Part shown: piece after piece, positions 48,177-60,562 of the stretch
How the letters are laid out: every line of letters begins with the position of its first letter
Position numbering within the stretch: the first letter of the stretch is position 1
Source of the DNA: Nymphaea colorata
Taxonomy: Eukaryota > Streptophyta > Magnoliopsida > Nymphaeales > Nymphaeaceae
Reading direction: 5' to 3'
Length of the DNA: 64,000 nt
Assembly: GCF_008831285.2 (NCBI RefSeq)
Contig: NC_045138.2
Coordinates: forward strand, 4,989,205-5,053,204
Notes under the pieces: generated by a model
Told to the model about the DNA's origin: nothing
What the model saw: only the letters and a program-made list of their open reading frames with translations
The model's database searches: none
Made by a program: the position numbers and the translations under genes

Positions 48177-49697
48177 GATCAGCACTACTAGTCTACTACC
48201 TCTCTCTTCAGCAGACTCTCAAGAAATGGCTACCGCACTTGCCTGAAAGCATATAAGGAGCAGAGCTAGGCACTCAACTCACAATGAAACAACATTCCAG
48301 TCATGTGGGTATTTATAAACTTCCTTTGGTTCTCAATCCATATAAAAGAAATAGCAATCTTCTTGGAAAATATGGTGGCCGGCGTATTAAATTATGAAGT
48401 AAATCCAAGGTCGATGTCCTCGATTGCAGGCCACAGACAAAGTCATTCCTTTGTTTATTACTGTTTACCACCAACAGATTGCCATTTCTTCTCTCTTCTA
48501 GCAGCCAACCAGAGCCTCAATTGGCGCACTTTTATCTGTTGGATCATGCATGGCATCCCATTAGAGTTAAATGCTGGATGCATTATGTGGAGTGTCTCCA
48601 GTTCAACCCCGCGATGGTCTATGCCCCTGTAATAAGAAAGGAAGTGAGTCTCTCCATGCACGTTGAAGCATGTGGAGTTTCTAGTCTCTGGTACCCATGC
48701 AGGCATGCAGCTTTAGATCCTGGAAGAACCTTCTGCTCATCTAATAGGAAACTTTTACCAACTCGGGTTCCCCTGATTTCTGGCTCAAGCCAGTCTTGCT
48801 CTTGGTAAATGCATTAAGGAGGGGCGGAGCCAAGAGCATGCACCTCAATTTATAAAAAAGAAAATTACTTGAAGTTTTTAAAAAAAGATATTTCGAAAAA
48901 AAATTGCAATGTTTTGCTTCTCCTCTTAAAGGATTTATAACTACGCTGTAGATAGAAGCGATTCTCTTGGAGAATGCATCCATGGTGTTTTGATCTTTCT
49001 CTTAAGAGGACTTATATCTTGTGCTCTATATAGAACCAGGAAAAAAGTTTATCATGCAAAATGACTAAAATGGTCTTATTGAAATGACCAGAATACCCCT
49101 TTAGGCATGTGTTTCTCGAATGCATGTGACGTTTGTCGAATTCAGTGGAGATGATCCATGTGTCTCGATAACGTTGCAAATGTGCTGCATCTAGTTTGAG
49201 GTCTCTTTGTCATTTTCTACTGCATCGTATCCAAATCAGATTTCACTTTTACTTTTAATGTGTTTAGCTGTCCCTAGTCTGACCCATTTCCAACTAGTTT
49301 TCAAACTTTCCATACTTGTGAGCTTGTGGAGCATAGTATAACACTCGTTGGACAGGTGAATTGGTGGATTGGTAAAAGTTTGATAGTAAGTTCAACATTT
49401 ATCGGTGTTCGTCCTCTCTAAATCATATACAACACTCTAGTTAACAGGTGTATCTAGTTAACAGGTGTATTGTTTTTCATCGAGGTGCCAAACCCTACCA
49501 ACAAAGAAAATTAAATAGATTTCCACCCCTTTGGGGTATCTCCTATGTACTATTGTGAACTAACATGGAATATTATTTCGCTGAACACAAAGGGTTTGGG
49601 TTAGAATTAGAACATTCATATGGGTCCATGTTACGTAACACCACATACTCTAACTGGGGTTTATACAAATGGAGATTAGCAGTTAACAGATCTAGAT
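48177..49697. other. Promoter side of the dioxygenase gene and intergenic DNA
   Basis: The first few hundred bases are the leader and promoter of the dioxygenase gene (minus strand). A truncated GGGGCGGAGCC-family fragment starts at 48820. No other gene was found. Confidence 0.45.
48820..48910. mobile_element. Fragment of the GGGGCGGAGCC MITE family
   Basis: One end (AGGGGCGGAGCCAAGAGC) is preserved and AT-rich core sequence follows; the other end is missing. Confidence 0.5.
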
Positions 49698-49884
49698 AAG
49701 GGTGGAGCCAAGGTAGGGCCTGCTTGGGCCATGGCCCCACCTCAACTTTTTTTAATTAACATGTAAATTTTAAAAAATTTCACTTGTTTTACATAAAAAT
49801 TTTGAAAAATAATATTTCAGCCCTAGTCAAAATTTAGAAACTTTAATTCGTCCCCTTCAAGAAAAATTTTTTGCTCTGCCCCTC
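49698..49884. mobile_element. MITE of the GGGGCGGAGCC family with clear target duplication
   Basis: The flanking duplication GATCTAGAT is perfect at 49689-49697 and 49885-49893. The ends AAGGGTGGAGCC and GCTCTGCCCCTC are inverted. This is the best copy for defining the family. Confidence 0.85.
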
Positions 49885-50936
49885 GATCTAGATGCAATTG
49901 TAGTTTAACCTAAGGCATTGTTTCACACATAAAATGAGGCACTAAATGTTTGTTCATGATACCAACCAGCTTTTCGATTTGGATGTTGAACACCAAGCTG
50001 CACCTGACTATCGAACCTAGAATCGGATCACATTAGGTTCTAAGTTCTAACCCTTGATCATTGTATGACCATAGTCATAAATTTCGTTTTTGGTGACCAA
50101 AAAAATCAGCCTTCCATTATTTGGAAAAATAAGATGCTATGACTTAAACGCCTGCCAACATGAATAATAGTATCAAGCCAATGAAATGTTCAAGTGGGTT
50201 CGGAGCAGGGGCTTGTAAGCAGTTAGTTTCTGTTTTAAACTCATGTATCATCAATTACCTATGTTTCAAAAGTGGGCGCCGATATGCAAGCTGAAGTATA
50301 ATCGAGGCATGAAAAAGGAGTTGTGAATTCTTAAAGGGAGAGAGGAGCAGCCCTCACTCGAGATTTCTTTTCGAAAATAACAAGCTAATGAAATTACCAA
50401 TGCTTTGAAGGGAAAAAAATGCCTCGAAAAATACGATTTCATTTGCATCTGAATTCGAGACCAGACCCGAAACAGAGCGTATGGGAATCGGAGCACCATG
50501 TGTCTCGACTAGTAGCACAAGATTAGGATTTCGTGTTGGGAAACAAACAGAAACATGGCCGTGGGATGAGCATAAAGACTTAGGCTTTCATTATGAATTG
50601 CATTTAAGAAAAATATCGTCTCTGGAGTTGTGTTCCTCGGTGACCAGTGTCACCTCATATTTCAAATGTCAACTCTTAAGAAGAAAAAAAAAAGAAGGAA
50701 AGAACTCTTATTTCTCTTTGTTTTCTGCTCATCTTCCACTCAAGCAGTAAAAAATTAGACATTAGATAAGCCAAGCACCACAAGAATCACCTGTCTTCAC
50801 ATATAGGGAGACATGTTATATTTTTGTATGTGAATATCTACTATGCCCATGGCTGAGTCCATACACATGAAGTTGCATGGTCTATAATATAAGGGAGTTC
50901 ATTTTCAGACGATGGAAGGATAATTTTTAAAATTGT

Positions 50937-50938
<2 letters not shown>

Positions 50939-50974
<36 letters not shown>
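50939..50974. repeat. (AG)18 microsatellite
   Basis: This is an uninterrupted AG repeat. Confidence 0.97.
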
Positions 50975-50978
<4 letters not shown>

Positions 50979-51218
50979 GAAGAAGAGGGGTTCAAGAACC
51001 GGCTCATTTGTCCTCCATAATAGTACTTCTAATTCAAATATCAATATTTCTCAACACGATCAGGATAGCACCCTCCATGTTAGAATCAATAATTTTGTTG
51101 TTAATAAAGTAAGTGTGCTATGATGTAGGTTTGAGAGAAGAAGCTAGAAATAGATGTCCAAGTGGTTCGACTTAAGGCATGGCGTGTGACTCTAATTTCA
51201 CCTAGGGTTGGAGCCTCG

Positions 51219-51407
51219 GCAGGACAGAGCCAAGGGGGCCCTGCATGGGCCATAGCCCACCTCAAAATTTAAAAAAAAATTTATATCTAAATTTTAGAAA
51301 ATTTTACTTGTCCTATATAAAAATTTTGAAAAAGATATTTCGGCCCATGTCAAAATTTAGAAACTTTTATTCGGCCCCCCTCATGAAAAATTTCTAGCTC
51401 CGTCCCT
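51219..51407. mobile_element. MITE of the GGGGCGGAGCC family
   Basis: Its core is closely similar to 49698-49884. It starts near GGACAGAGCC and ends GCTCCGTCCCT. The flanks GAGCCTCG and GAGCCTGA may be a decayed 8-base duplication. Confidence 0.7.
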
Positions 51408-51639
51408 GAGCCTGAAGGAGCCGGCAGGGGAACCTTTATGAGATTTTGAAGAAAACCAAAAGTATGATATAACTTTAAAAATTTTTAATGTGTATTGGAG
51501 AGCTTTAAATTGCTAAACTCAATTCAGGAGTTCCATGAGTCAAAGCTGTGAACCTTTAACGATTGAGTGAATGCCAGATTTAATGGCAGAAGTTTGGATG
51601 AACAGAATATAGTGGAATATGCAATATATATACCATTGT

Positions 51640-52110
51640 ATAGAGTCTTAATAAATTGAATTCGATTCAGATATACTCTTTTACCATATTCATCGTTTTA
51701 TCGGATGTCCACAAATTGGAATTCAGATTTAGATTTGAATACAATGACGAAAAGTCTAATACCACATCTGGATTTGAATAGGAATTCACAATCCAAATTT
51801 GATTTTTAAATTCTCTTTTAAACTGAATCTGAACCGCATTATGGTATGTTTAAGAACTAAGTTTCACAACAGATTTTGAGATATTGGATATTTATTTTAA
51901 AATAAGTCCAAATTTGAATCTGATTAAACATACGAATCTAAATTCCAGTTCAAATATGATCGGATGTCATTTCTTGAATCCGAATTCCATATGATTTCTT
52001 AATCTGTTGTTGATCTTTTTTTCAAGTCTAACTTTTTTTTCTAAAAGTTTGGTCATATAATCCAATCCAAATCAGATTTATTGACATTTCTACCATCAAT
52101 GAACTTGGTA
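51640..52110. repeat. Degenerate copy of the AATCCGAATC-rich repeat family
   Basis: Alternating GATTTGAAT / AATCCGAAT / GATCGGATGTC words match the defined element at 53370-53762 and the sequence at 62200-62835. The ends are unclear. Confidence 0.5.
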
Positions 52111-52120
52111 ATAAGGGTGC

Positions 52121-52122
<2 letters not shown>

Positions 52123-52202
<80 letters not shown>
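52123..52202. repeat. (TA)40 microsatellite
   Basis: This is an uninterrupted TA repeat, probably highly variable between individuals. Confidence 0.97.
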
Positions 52203-52205
<3 letters not shown>

Positions 52206-53369
52206 ACCATGCATTATGATATATTATGATCTATGATTATAAGTAATATATCATAGATCTGTATTTGGTATCCTACGGTAACATAGTGGCATTCACCAGC
52301 AAATTTACAAACATAAAGGCCGATTTCAGAATTAGCGGCAAAACGTTAGCCTCTATTTTGGAATTCCAGAAAAGGAAAAGACAAAGTTGAAATGGGCTTC
52401 TTTCTTCCCATTTAAATATGAAAGACATTCAAGCTTCTTGGTTGCTTCTTCTCTTTGCCATCTTCCTTGTATCTTTCCAAGGTTCATGCATTCTGATTTC
52501 TTTATATTGAGGCGGTTGTCCAGTATCGAACTTGGTATCTCTTTTTCTATTCATTTTTATTTTTCATTTTTTTTGTCCGCAGTGCAGATCTTGGAAGATA
52601 TCACGAAGTTGGAGAATGAAATACTTTTTCTTGTTTTAGGTATGATTGGTTCTCAACTGCGGTTGATCTTTTTGGTTAGAGTAGAGAGGAATGTAAGGAC
52701 GAATGTGCTGGAACTTCTTGGAAGGTGGTAGCGGAAATTCCTTCAAAACAAACAATATTCTAGATAATGTTATAATAAGAATACTGAGTATGATCCATAA
52801 TATAATAATAGTAGATGTAACGTTATATGGCTAGTGAAATGTCAGTTCAAACATATTCAGGTTGGGGGTGTTCAATGTCACAAATATCGCCATTTTTCAA
52901 AAAAAAAAAAAAAACAAAAGAAAAAATGTAAAGATTTTTTATATTGATTTTACCATTTTGAGAAATTATAGAAGATCCTTTATTTATTTATTTATTTTTT
53001 TGGTTTTTTCAAAATTCTCAATTAATACGCAAGAAATACTTAGCTCATGAAAATCCAAAAGCAATATATATGATAATGTTGCTGTGATGCAGCCAATTGT
53101 ACTATGCTTACATTAAAAATTAAATTCTTTGATGCTATGTGACACGGCATGGCCCATTGAGATTTGTCATTTTATGGGATTACGTCTTGTTCTTTATTCG
53201 AAAGACGAGCCTTTCTGAACTTATCACTCACACACTTTTGAGGAGAAAGTTATGTGTTAACTTTGTGGACAAGCTGGGAAAACTCCCGCTGCAAATGCAA
53301 CTGTATGTAGCATAGATCCAAAAATTCGAAATAAAAGACTAGCCACCTATCAACCCCATCCGTTGCAGT

Positions 53370-53762
53370 TAAGGATGTTAATGGATCAGATATATTTTCA
53401 ATCATATCCGCTTTTTCAGAGATTCATATATTTGGATTTGAATTCGAATTCGAATTGGAACTCGAATAAAGAAAAGTCATATCAGAATCTAAAACAAAAT
53501 TTTGAACCAGATTTTGCCAATTTTCAAAATTTAATAGCATTAGATATATGATATTTATCTAAAAAGGAATCCGATCAGACATTTATGTGCATCTGAATCT
53601 GATTGGATGCCAATTATTAAATCCAAATCTGATCTGATTTCTTAATCGGATATTAAAATTTTTAGTAAACACGTTTTTATCATAAAGTCAGTCCATATAG
53701 TGTCCTTGTTCGAATCGGTTCAGTCAGATATGTGATTCAAATCGAATATATTAACATCCCTG
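53370..53762. mobile_element. hAT-like MITE of the AATCCGAATC-rich family
   Basis: The inverted ends GGATGTTAAT and ATTAACATCC are perfect over ten bases. The flanks GTTGCAGT (53362-53369) and GTTGTAGT (53763-53770) form an 8-base duplication with one mismatch. The interior is low-complexity GAATTCGAATT and AATCTGATTGGAT sequence without coding capacity. Confidence 0.8.
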
Positions 53763-54644
53763 GTTGTAGTCAACTGGTTAAGGGACAAGTTATATGTTAA
53801 CTTGAAAAGAAGAGTGCCCATTGTCATTCAGGGACAAGTTATATTGTTAAATCCTTGGTTACAGTACTTTCTTAAAATCTTGGGATAATATGAAAAAAAT
53901 CCCAAAAATACCATTAAAGGGTCATTCTAAGTTAATTTGTTTTCAACTTTTTCTCATCTATATCCAATAATATCAATACGTCATGAATTATATCCAAGTA
54001 ACATGTCCTTTATTAATATTTAAAATAATTACCATGATGGTTTCTATTAATAAGCCTTGGTGTTTCATTCCTTATCAAGACGGATACAACCCCACATCAG
54101 CCAACATATTAATGCCAAATTAATAGAAATAATTAAAAAATTAAGGCCTATGCAGATTGATATAGGCTAGCTGATACGCATCAATGATACACATTGGCTT
54201 TCAAGGTTCCCAATGAGAGAGGGAAAACAATTGGATTTACAAAGTTGGTCCTAACAGATGATGATCGGTCAGAAGTCCGAATCATATTGATTTGAGTTCA
54301 GACTTTTTTAAGCCATGCTCTAAAATTCAATTTGTTTTGTGAATAAGATAGAGCAAAATTGGATTCAAATTTTATGAGATAGCGGTAGATCCACAAACGA
54401 AGCTGGGAGGCCAATCTTTTTGTGCGTACATATAATTATAAAATTCGATTTTCACATTCAAACATAATTTGAGAAAGTCGGACCATTTGGAAACCGAAAA
54501 ATCTTAAGTCTGGAGGAGTGCAGATCCAGATCCATGACATTTCAATACTATTCCAGATTCCAGACCCAACTTAGAGCGGAATCCTCTCAAAACCAAATCC
54601 ATGCTCCCATGCTTGTTTATTCAATTAGCCCAGTGAATGTCCAA

Positions 54645-54756
54645 GAGGGCAGAGCCAGGGGACAGGAGGGACCATGGCTGATGGGCCCCCCTAGATATTT
54701 TGCCAAAAAAAATAAATTACTGGTAAATATGTTGAAAATTTTCAATTTGTTAATGG
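54645..54756. mobile_element. Fragment of the GGGGCGGAGCC MITE family
   Basis: AGGGCAGAGCCAGGGG at the left end leads into GGGCCCCCC and AT-rich sequence. The right end is lost and is replaced by the repeat at 54757. Confidence 0.45.
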
Positions 54757-54870
54757 AAAACTTTTAGCGCTCAGTGTTATTACTGGGAATGATGAGTAAA
54801 ATGATGGTTATGGTGAGCTTGTTTTAGATGTCTGGCTATTTATTTTTTGTATTCTAAAAACAAAAAGAGA
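54757..54870. repeat. Dispersed repeat, copy 1 (second copy at 61216-61326)
   Basis: Both copies start AAAACTT(T/C)TAGCGCTCAGTG and run about 110 bases to TTGTATTCTAAAAACAAA, followed by a purine-rich tail. Identity is about 85 percent by eye. The family is not recognised. Confidence 0.8.
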
Positions 54871-55090
54871 GAGAGACAAGAACATCTATAAGGACTCATA
54901 GCACCTTCCAATATTTGAACTACCAACATAGCTACAATATAACATCCAACCTAACCGGGTGCACTACTTATCACGAAAAGGGGTTAAAGTGCATGACCAC
55001 GTTAGGGTAAGACATGATGAGGCTATGTGACATGACCCATAAGAACAAAAAGATGGACCATATTTTTCACATGTAAATGTGTCTTTTACT

Positions 55091-55101
55091 CAAAATGTAA
55101 T

Positions 55102-55173
<72 letters not shown>
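55091..55173. repeat. Compound (CA)n(TA)n microsatellite
   Basis: Two blocks of CA repeats alternate with two blocks of TA repeats. Confidence 0.96.
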
Positions 55174-58100
55174 CAAAAAAGATCGCTTTCAAGCAACAAT
55201 TAGCGATCTTGATAGCCAAACCCATATAAAGTTTTCCAACCTCAACTAAGTCCACCAACACGAACCCGGTGACTGCTAGACATAGTAGGCCACCACATAC
55301 CCGACTACGTGCCATGAACTTGGTAGAAATGGACTGGCCAACTGAGTTACCTAGATTAATCAAGACCATCACTAGGTCCGAGCTAAGTTGAGTCTTGAGC
55401 CAAAACCAACTCCATTAAGTGTTTAATTTCAATTAACATATCATTAATCTCTACTTTATCAAATTCATTGCCTAATATCGCACTTAGGCTAAACTAATTG
55501 GCATTTGAAGTTATTTTGCATCAAGTTGGCTTGCATCGGCATAAGTTTATAGGAGTACGCAATTAAGAGTGGCGCACACACTTGATTTGACTGAACGAGT
55601 ATGAAATTTGCTTAGTTTGTTCAAGTCAAGGCATCAATGCAAGAGGATCTTATTTTTATTTATAGCACTCAACATGCCAGTCAATTTTTGAACACAAAGG
55701 CAGTCGAATTCCATGTATTCTGATTTGAAAATTCAAAAAACATTATTAGGCTTCTCCAGGTAGGTTAGGTCACAATAATAAAAGATAAAGTGCTTCATTG
55801 TTTCTACTTTGTGTACTACGTGCATGTTGTTTGTCTTATGAACAAAAACCTCTCTGTTTGACAATAAGTGAAGCCCTTTATGGAGCATTTGGTAACCTCG
55901 GATTTGAGATCACTAGAATCTCATATTCATGAATTTAAGGACAGATCTCATTTCATTCAACCTCAAATCTGATGTTTTTGCCATAAGTGCTTGGGAAACA
56001 AATCCTCTTTTTTCACAGTAGTAAATCCAATGTTTGTTTTCATTGTGCATCCCAAGTAAAAGGGATCTTAGCCAGATCAGCTTTGGAATTGAAATATGAG
56101 GTTAATTGTCAAACATACTCTTAGTGGTTGAAGATGAAAGACGTGAACCAAATGAACTAGCTGCTAGATATGTACAAAATATCGAACGATGCATGTTTGG
56201 AGGTTGGCATACACTTGGACAGAGTTTGAGTTTGGATTTTGGGCTTGGCTCGAGGCAGTGGGCTGTTGGCTGCTTTAATTTTCATTGAACTTTCTTTAAT
56301 TGTTTAAGCAAATTGAACCTTTAATGGGTTCCTTGCATTGTATTGGTAATATGCATTGATGAAACCAATCTAAAGCTTTACTACTTTGTGAAGAGCAAAT
56401 CTAAAGTAGAATAATATCTTCTTTACTCAAACTGGTTGGACGTTTCTGTGGTGTCTTGTTCTTTGATTGCTCTTTTGAAAGAATACCTTTAGTGAATTCC
56501 ATATGTGTCGTTTCCCTTAAAATAGAGGTTTATACCATGTGTGAATTTCTATTCCCATAAATTGATCGTTTTCCAGCTGATTCAAATCAACAATTTTGAA
56601 TATATGATGTGATTCTCAAATCTCTTAAATAAATAATTTTAAATCCTTCTTAGTAATCAAATATCTATATTTGAAGTTTAAAATATCAAATATGATCTCT
56701 TAGATTTTTCAAGTATGTCTTGGAGGTGAAAATGGAGAGTGTTATGCAAATGATTTTGCGTTATAAAAGAAACTTTCTCAATAAAAGAAACACTATATTG
56801 TTAAAGATAATGTGGCGACTTATAAGAGAATAGCATCAATAAAAGCAAAGATGTAATAAAAATAATAATTACATTGTTATCAACGAGCATCGTCATCCAC
56901 CTAAATTTACAAAAAAAAAAAAATCAAGTTTCTTAACCTTATTGTCCACTAAGGGTATAAATATCAAATCTAACAATATTGATGTTAGGTAAAGCAACTA
57001 ACATTTTTGCTCAACAAAAAAAAGTTATTATTGTCGATGATAATTTTACAACCTATAAGGAAATGATATCTATAAAAATAAAGAAACCAACAAAAATAAT
57101 AATTACATCGCTATCAACAAAGAAATTCGGCGATACATAGTTGTAATAAAAATCAAAGATATGACTAGTGATTATTGGAAAAAGAGAGTATAAATATCAA
57201 ATCAAACATTGATCCTTAAGGCTAATGTTGGCATTCTATGGTGGAAAACCATGTTAAATCTCATGCTTTCGTTACAAGACCTCACCCAACTTTTCTTGAG
57301 GCAGTCCTCTACTTGGAGTGAAGGACCTTTCTCTCTTTTTCTCTTTGGCTATCCAACTGAAAGATTACCTCCAAGCTGGGTTATCCTTTCTTCTTCCTTT
57401 TTATAGTGGAGGTCCTGGAGTTACGCATCTAGTAGTTTATAAGGGCATCTTAATCATTGATACCGGAGGTATTCCTGCTCTCAGATATTGTGCACCACTT
57501 GTTTTTTGAATTGCACTCATTGCAGTTCTTTGAAAAACTGGATGATTTTTTTTTGGTATCATCTTATACTCTGGTTTTTAGAGTCACCGTAGCACATGAA
57601 ACTGTTTAGAGTTCAGCGACAGTCGCAATACTCTGCATTTGCAAATCTTTCTCTTTCTTTTACCTTGTTAAGCACACAAGTGCTGCATATGCTAAGAGGG
57701 GTGAAGCGTGGGAGGGAGGAGCATATGCGACGCTGTTGGATTTTGTTGCACAACAGATGTTTTCTTAATATATACTTTTGTTTCTGAAAATTCTAGTTGA
57801 CGGATTTATCCTTAGAGATCACCTTTTCAATAGATAATACAGTAACTTCGACTCGTCCTTACAAAATTATGAGAGCCTCAACGAATCAAAGCAAGATTTA
57901 GTCACTGAATAACACTTCAATTTTTATATGCCTCCTTAACCTTAAAACATCGGGATGGTATGTGGCAGCTTGACTTTCAGGTGAAGTTGAAAGTGATCCA
58001 TATCTGGCTTAGTGCCTTTTAAAATTTTAAGAATTTGTTGTTAAAAAATAATTATCAGATATCTATTGCCCATGATTTATGATGCAGTGACCGTTTATAG

Positions 58101-58454
58101 TGATTTTAATAATGATTTATTTAAAATTTTATCCATCCGGCAGCTACATCCCATACAACCACCTCCAACGCCAGTCTACTTCCAGGCGTCCATTGTGATT
58201 GTGATCTACAGTGTGCCTTGCATCTTGTTTGCATGGATCATGAAGCGCTAGTCTCACGCCTGTACTATAAACATTCTGTTCCTACTCTTATGTGTTCTAC
58301 CACTCAATGGCTTCAATTTTGGCGTCATTAGGTTTTTTTAATCATGCAACAACAATATGACATAGGTCCAGATGCTAAAAGAAAGTAAATTAACAGGCTG
58401 CTCCTGGTGAAAATAGCGGTTGAATTTCTGCTTTGATTGACAAAAAATGGTCAG
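55174..58454. other. Gene-free AT-rich stretch
   Basis: No frame with a recognisable domain and no defined element was found over about 3.3 kb. A short segment at about 58140-58190 (LHPIQPPPTPVYFQ) is reminiscent of an upstream part of universal stress proteins and may belong to the remnant that follows. Confidence 0.4.
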
Positions 58455-58545
58455 GTCAAAATCGAGTGCATAGTGGCAAGTGGAGATGCAAGGGACGTGA
58501 TTTGTGAAACAGTGGACAAGCTTGGTGCTGAGATCTTGATCACGG
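58455..58545 (+). pseudogene. Universal-stress-protein exon remnant
   Basis: The segment starts after a splice acceptor (TCAG at 58451-58454), encodes VKIECIVASGDARD then VICETVDKLGAEILITG, and stops at a GT donor (58546). It matches the UspA-fold region that in plants reads VKVE---GDPRDVIC--VEKLGADLLVMGS. No partner exon with the GS-G--KR--LGSVS motif follows within the next 1 kb, and no good start exon precedes it, so the gene appears fragmentary. In intact proteins this region lies just before the ATP-binding glycine loop. Confidence 0.6.
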
Positions 58546-59536
58546 GTGAAAAGAAAAGGGCTTGTTCAGTTCAAACTGCCTTTTTTGAAGTGAATTAGTC
58601 TTCCCCCCTTGCTCCTGTGCTGCCTCTGCTGTGTGAGAGGTCTTGCTGCAACTCTTCCTTCAGTAGCGGAGCTACATCCCAATGAAGATGTGTGTTAAAA
58701 GAAGCTTCACGCCCCGTTGCTGCTAGTGCACCAATCCAACTCCAGGCAAAACCGTCGGAAACATTGTGTTTCCCTGACCTGCGCCCAACCATTCACCATA
58801 AAGGGGAAGAAAGGGGAAGGGGTTCCAGGTCATATAGGTTCTTAGCCCAATCTATGCATCTTGCACGCTCTTTCGTTTGGCTGCCGCAGCACTTCTCCAC
58901 AGCTCCAGCATCAGCAAGTTTGCTTGGATCTTCTCCCTAGCTCCGGCAGGAGCAGACCCAGGTCTGCTCCTCCCTTCGGCCTTCTCCCCTCCACAGCAGG
59001 TTGGCTCTTCCGCTTCTCCCCTCCACATCTTTCAGCCCTGCAGCAATTTTGGGTGTTCTGTTTTGGGCATTTAATGTCTATTTGTTTGATTTATTTTGTA
59101 TTTTGTCTACATCTCGCCCTAAATAAGATAGATAATTCCCCCTCAACTGAAAATGTGCACTCTGTCTCTCTGAGGTGGATGACGCCGGAAGCAGAGTTTC
59201 TCCACTTCACTTGTTCTCTCTCATTTGTGTGCTATTTAAATTCCATATTATTGGCATTTTTTTATTTGTTGTTGCCTTTGCTCTTGTTTTCTGAGGTGGG
59301 ATTGAAGTTGAACACTACATGGTTTTTGTTGTTTTCATTGTTGTTTTTGCTTCTGTTCGTATGGAAACCAAGAAACCAAGGGATGAGCTTTAGCCTTTAA
59401 GATTAAAGTTGTACAAGAAAATGCTTAATGAAGATTTCTTTTACTAATGAAGGATTACAAAGTTGGTTGGAAATGGCCTTCAAGATGATCAGGCAAAGAG
59501 ACAAATGTTGGATGTATACGAGTGTGGGCAGAAATG

Positions 59537-60562
59537 CGTGCCTCTCAAGAATAGGGAGAAACGTATAACCGCCTAAGGTGGGACGGATTCTTCACTTGTT
59601 GTTCATTCGGTCACTTGTTTGCGTGGTTACCAGTTTGACGGCAGATTGTTTGGAACATGGGAGTCCCGCACAACCGGTCTTTCGCTGATCAAACGGCGCC
59701 CGTAACCAATCGTGGCGCCATATAGAAAAAGGGCGGGGGCTTCGCTCAATCGTCATCCCGAAAGATCGATGTCTTTCCCTTTTCTCTTTCCTTCCTGCCC
59801 GTGGTTTCCTTCTTAACCCAAAAAACCTTAACCCATGTCTCCCCATCTGTCCTCTCCTCGTCTCTTCTCCTCTGCTAGTGGAAGCCTTATCTGCAAGAAA
59901 ACCCTAAATAATCTTCCTTCTCTGATATCTTGCTATTTTTATTTCTCTTTTGCAGGTTTACGCACGAAGTCCTAGCTTTCACCCTTCAAAAGCTCTTTCT
60001 TCTATCGAATCTCTCTCTCTCTCTCTCTCTATCTCTAGAGAGATAGTGAGCTACTTAAAGCTCTCTCTCTCTATCTCTAGAGAGAGATAGATTTCGATAG
60101 AAGAAAGAGCTTTTGAAGGGTGAAAGCTAGGGCTTCGTGCATAAACCCGCAAAGGAAAAATGAAAATGGCAAGATATCAGAGAAGAGAGATTATTTAGGG
60201 TTTTCTTGCAGATAAGGCTTCCACTAGGAGAGGAGAAAAGAGGAGGAGAAGAGAGAGAGGGAGACACGGGTTAGGCTTTTCTGGGTTGAGAAGGAAACCA
60301 CGAACAAGAAGGAAAGAGAAAAGAAAAAGACATCGATCTTTCGGGATGACGAGGGAGCGAAGCCCCCGCCCTTTTTCTATATGGTGCCACGATTGGTTAC
60401 GGGCCGCTTGATCAGTGAAAGACCAGCTGTGCGGAACTCCCATGTTTTGAACAATCTGACGTCGAACTGGGAACGACGCAAACACGTGACGAATGAACAG
60501 CAAGTGAAGAATCCGTCCCACCTTAGGCGGTTATACGTTTCTCCCTGTTCTTGAGAGGCACG
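59537..60562. repeat. Giant inverted repeat with arms of about 500 bp and a very short loop
   Basis: The left arm starts CGTGCCTCTCAAGAATAGGG, and the right arm ends with its complement at 60562. The arms stay aligned over their whole length, with about 88-90 percent identity by eye, and meet around 60048-60060, where only about 15 bases of loop remain beside (CT)n / TATCTCTAGAGAGATA sequence. The arms look like promoter and leader DNA: CCAATCG, ATATAGAAAAAG, AAAACCCTAAATAAT and pyrimidine-rich blocks. No target duplication was found. Transcription would give a long hairpin RNA. The open frames inside the arms show no domain. Confidence 0.92.

Noticed and set aside
52028-52210. Tyr-Ile repeat open frame
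   Set aside because: It is a translation of the (TA)40 array.
59592-60521. Two minus-strand open frames inside the giant inverted repeat
   Set aside because: They have no recognisable domain, and the copies in the two arms do not encode the same protein.
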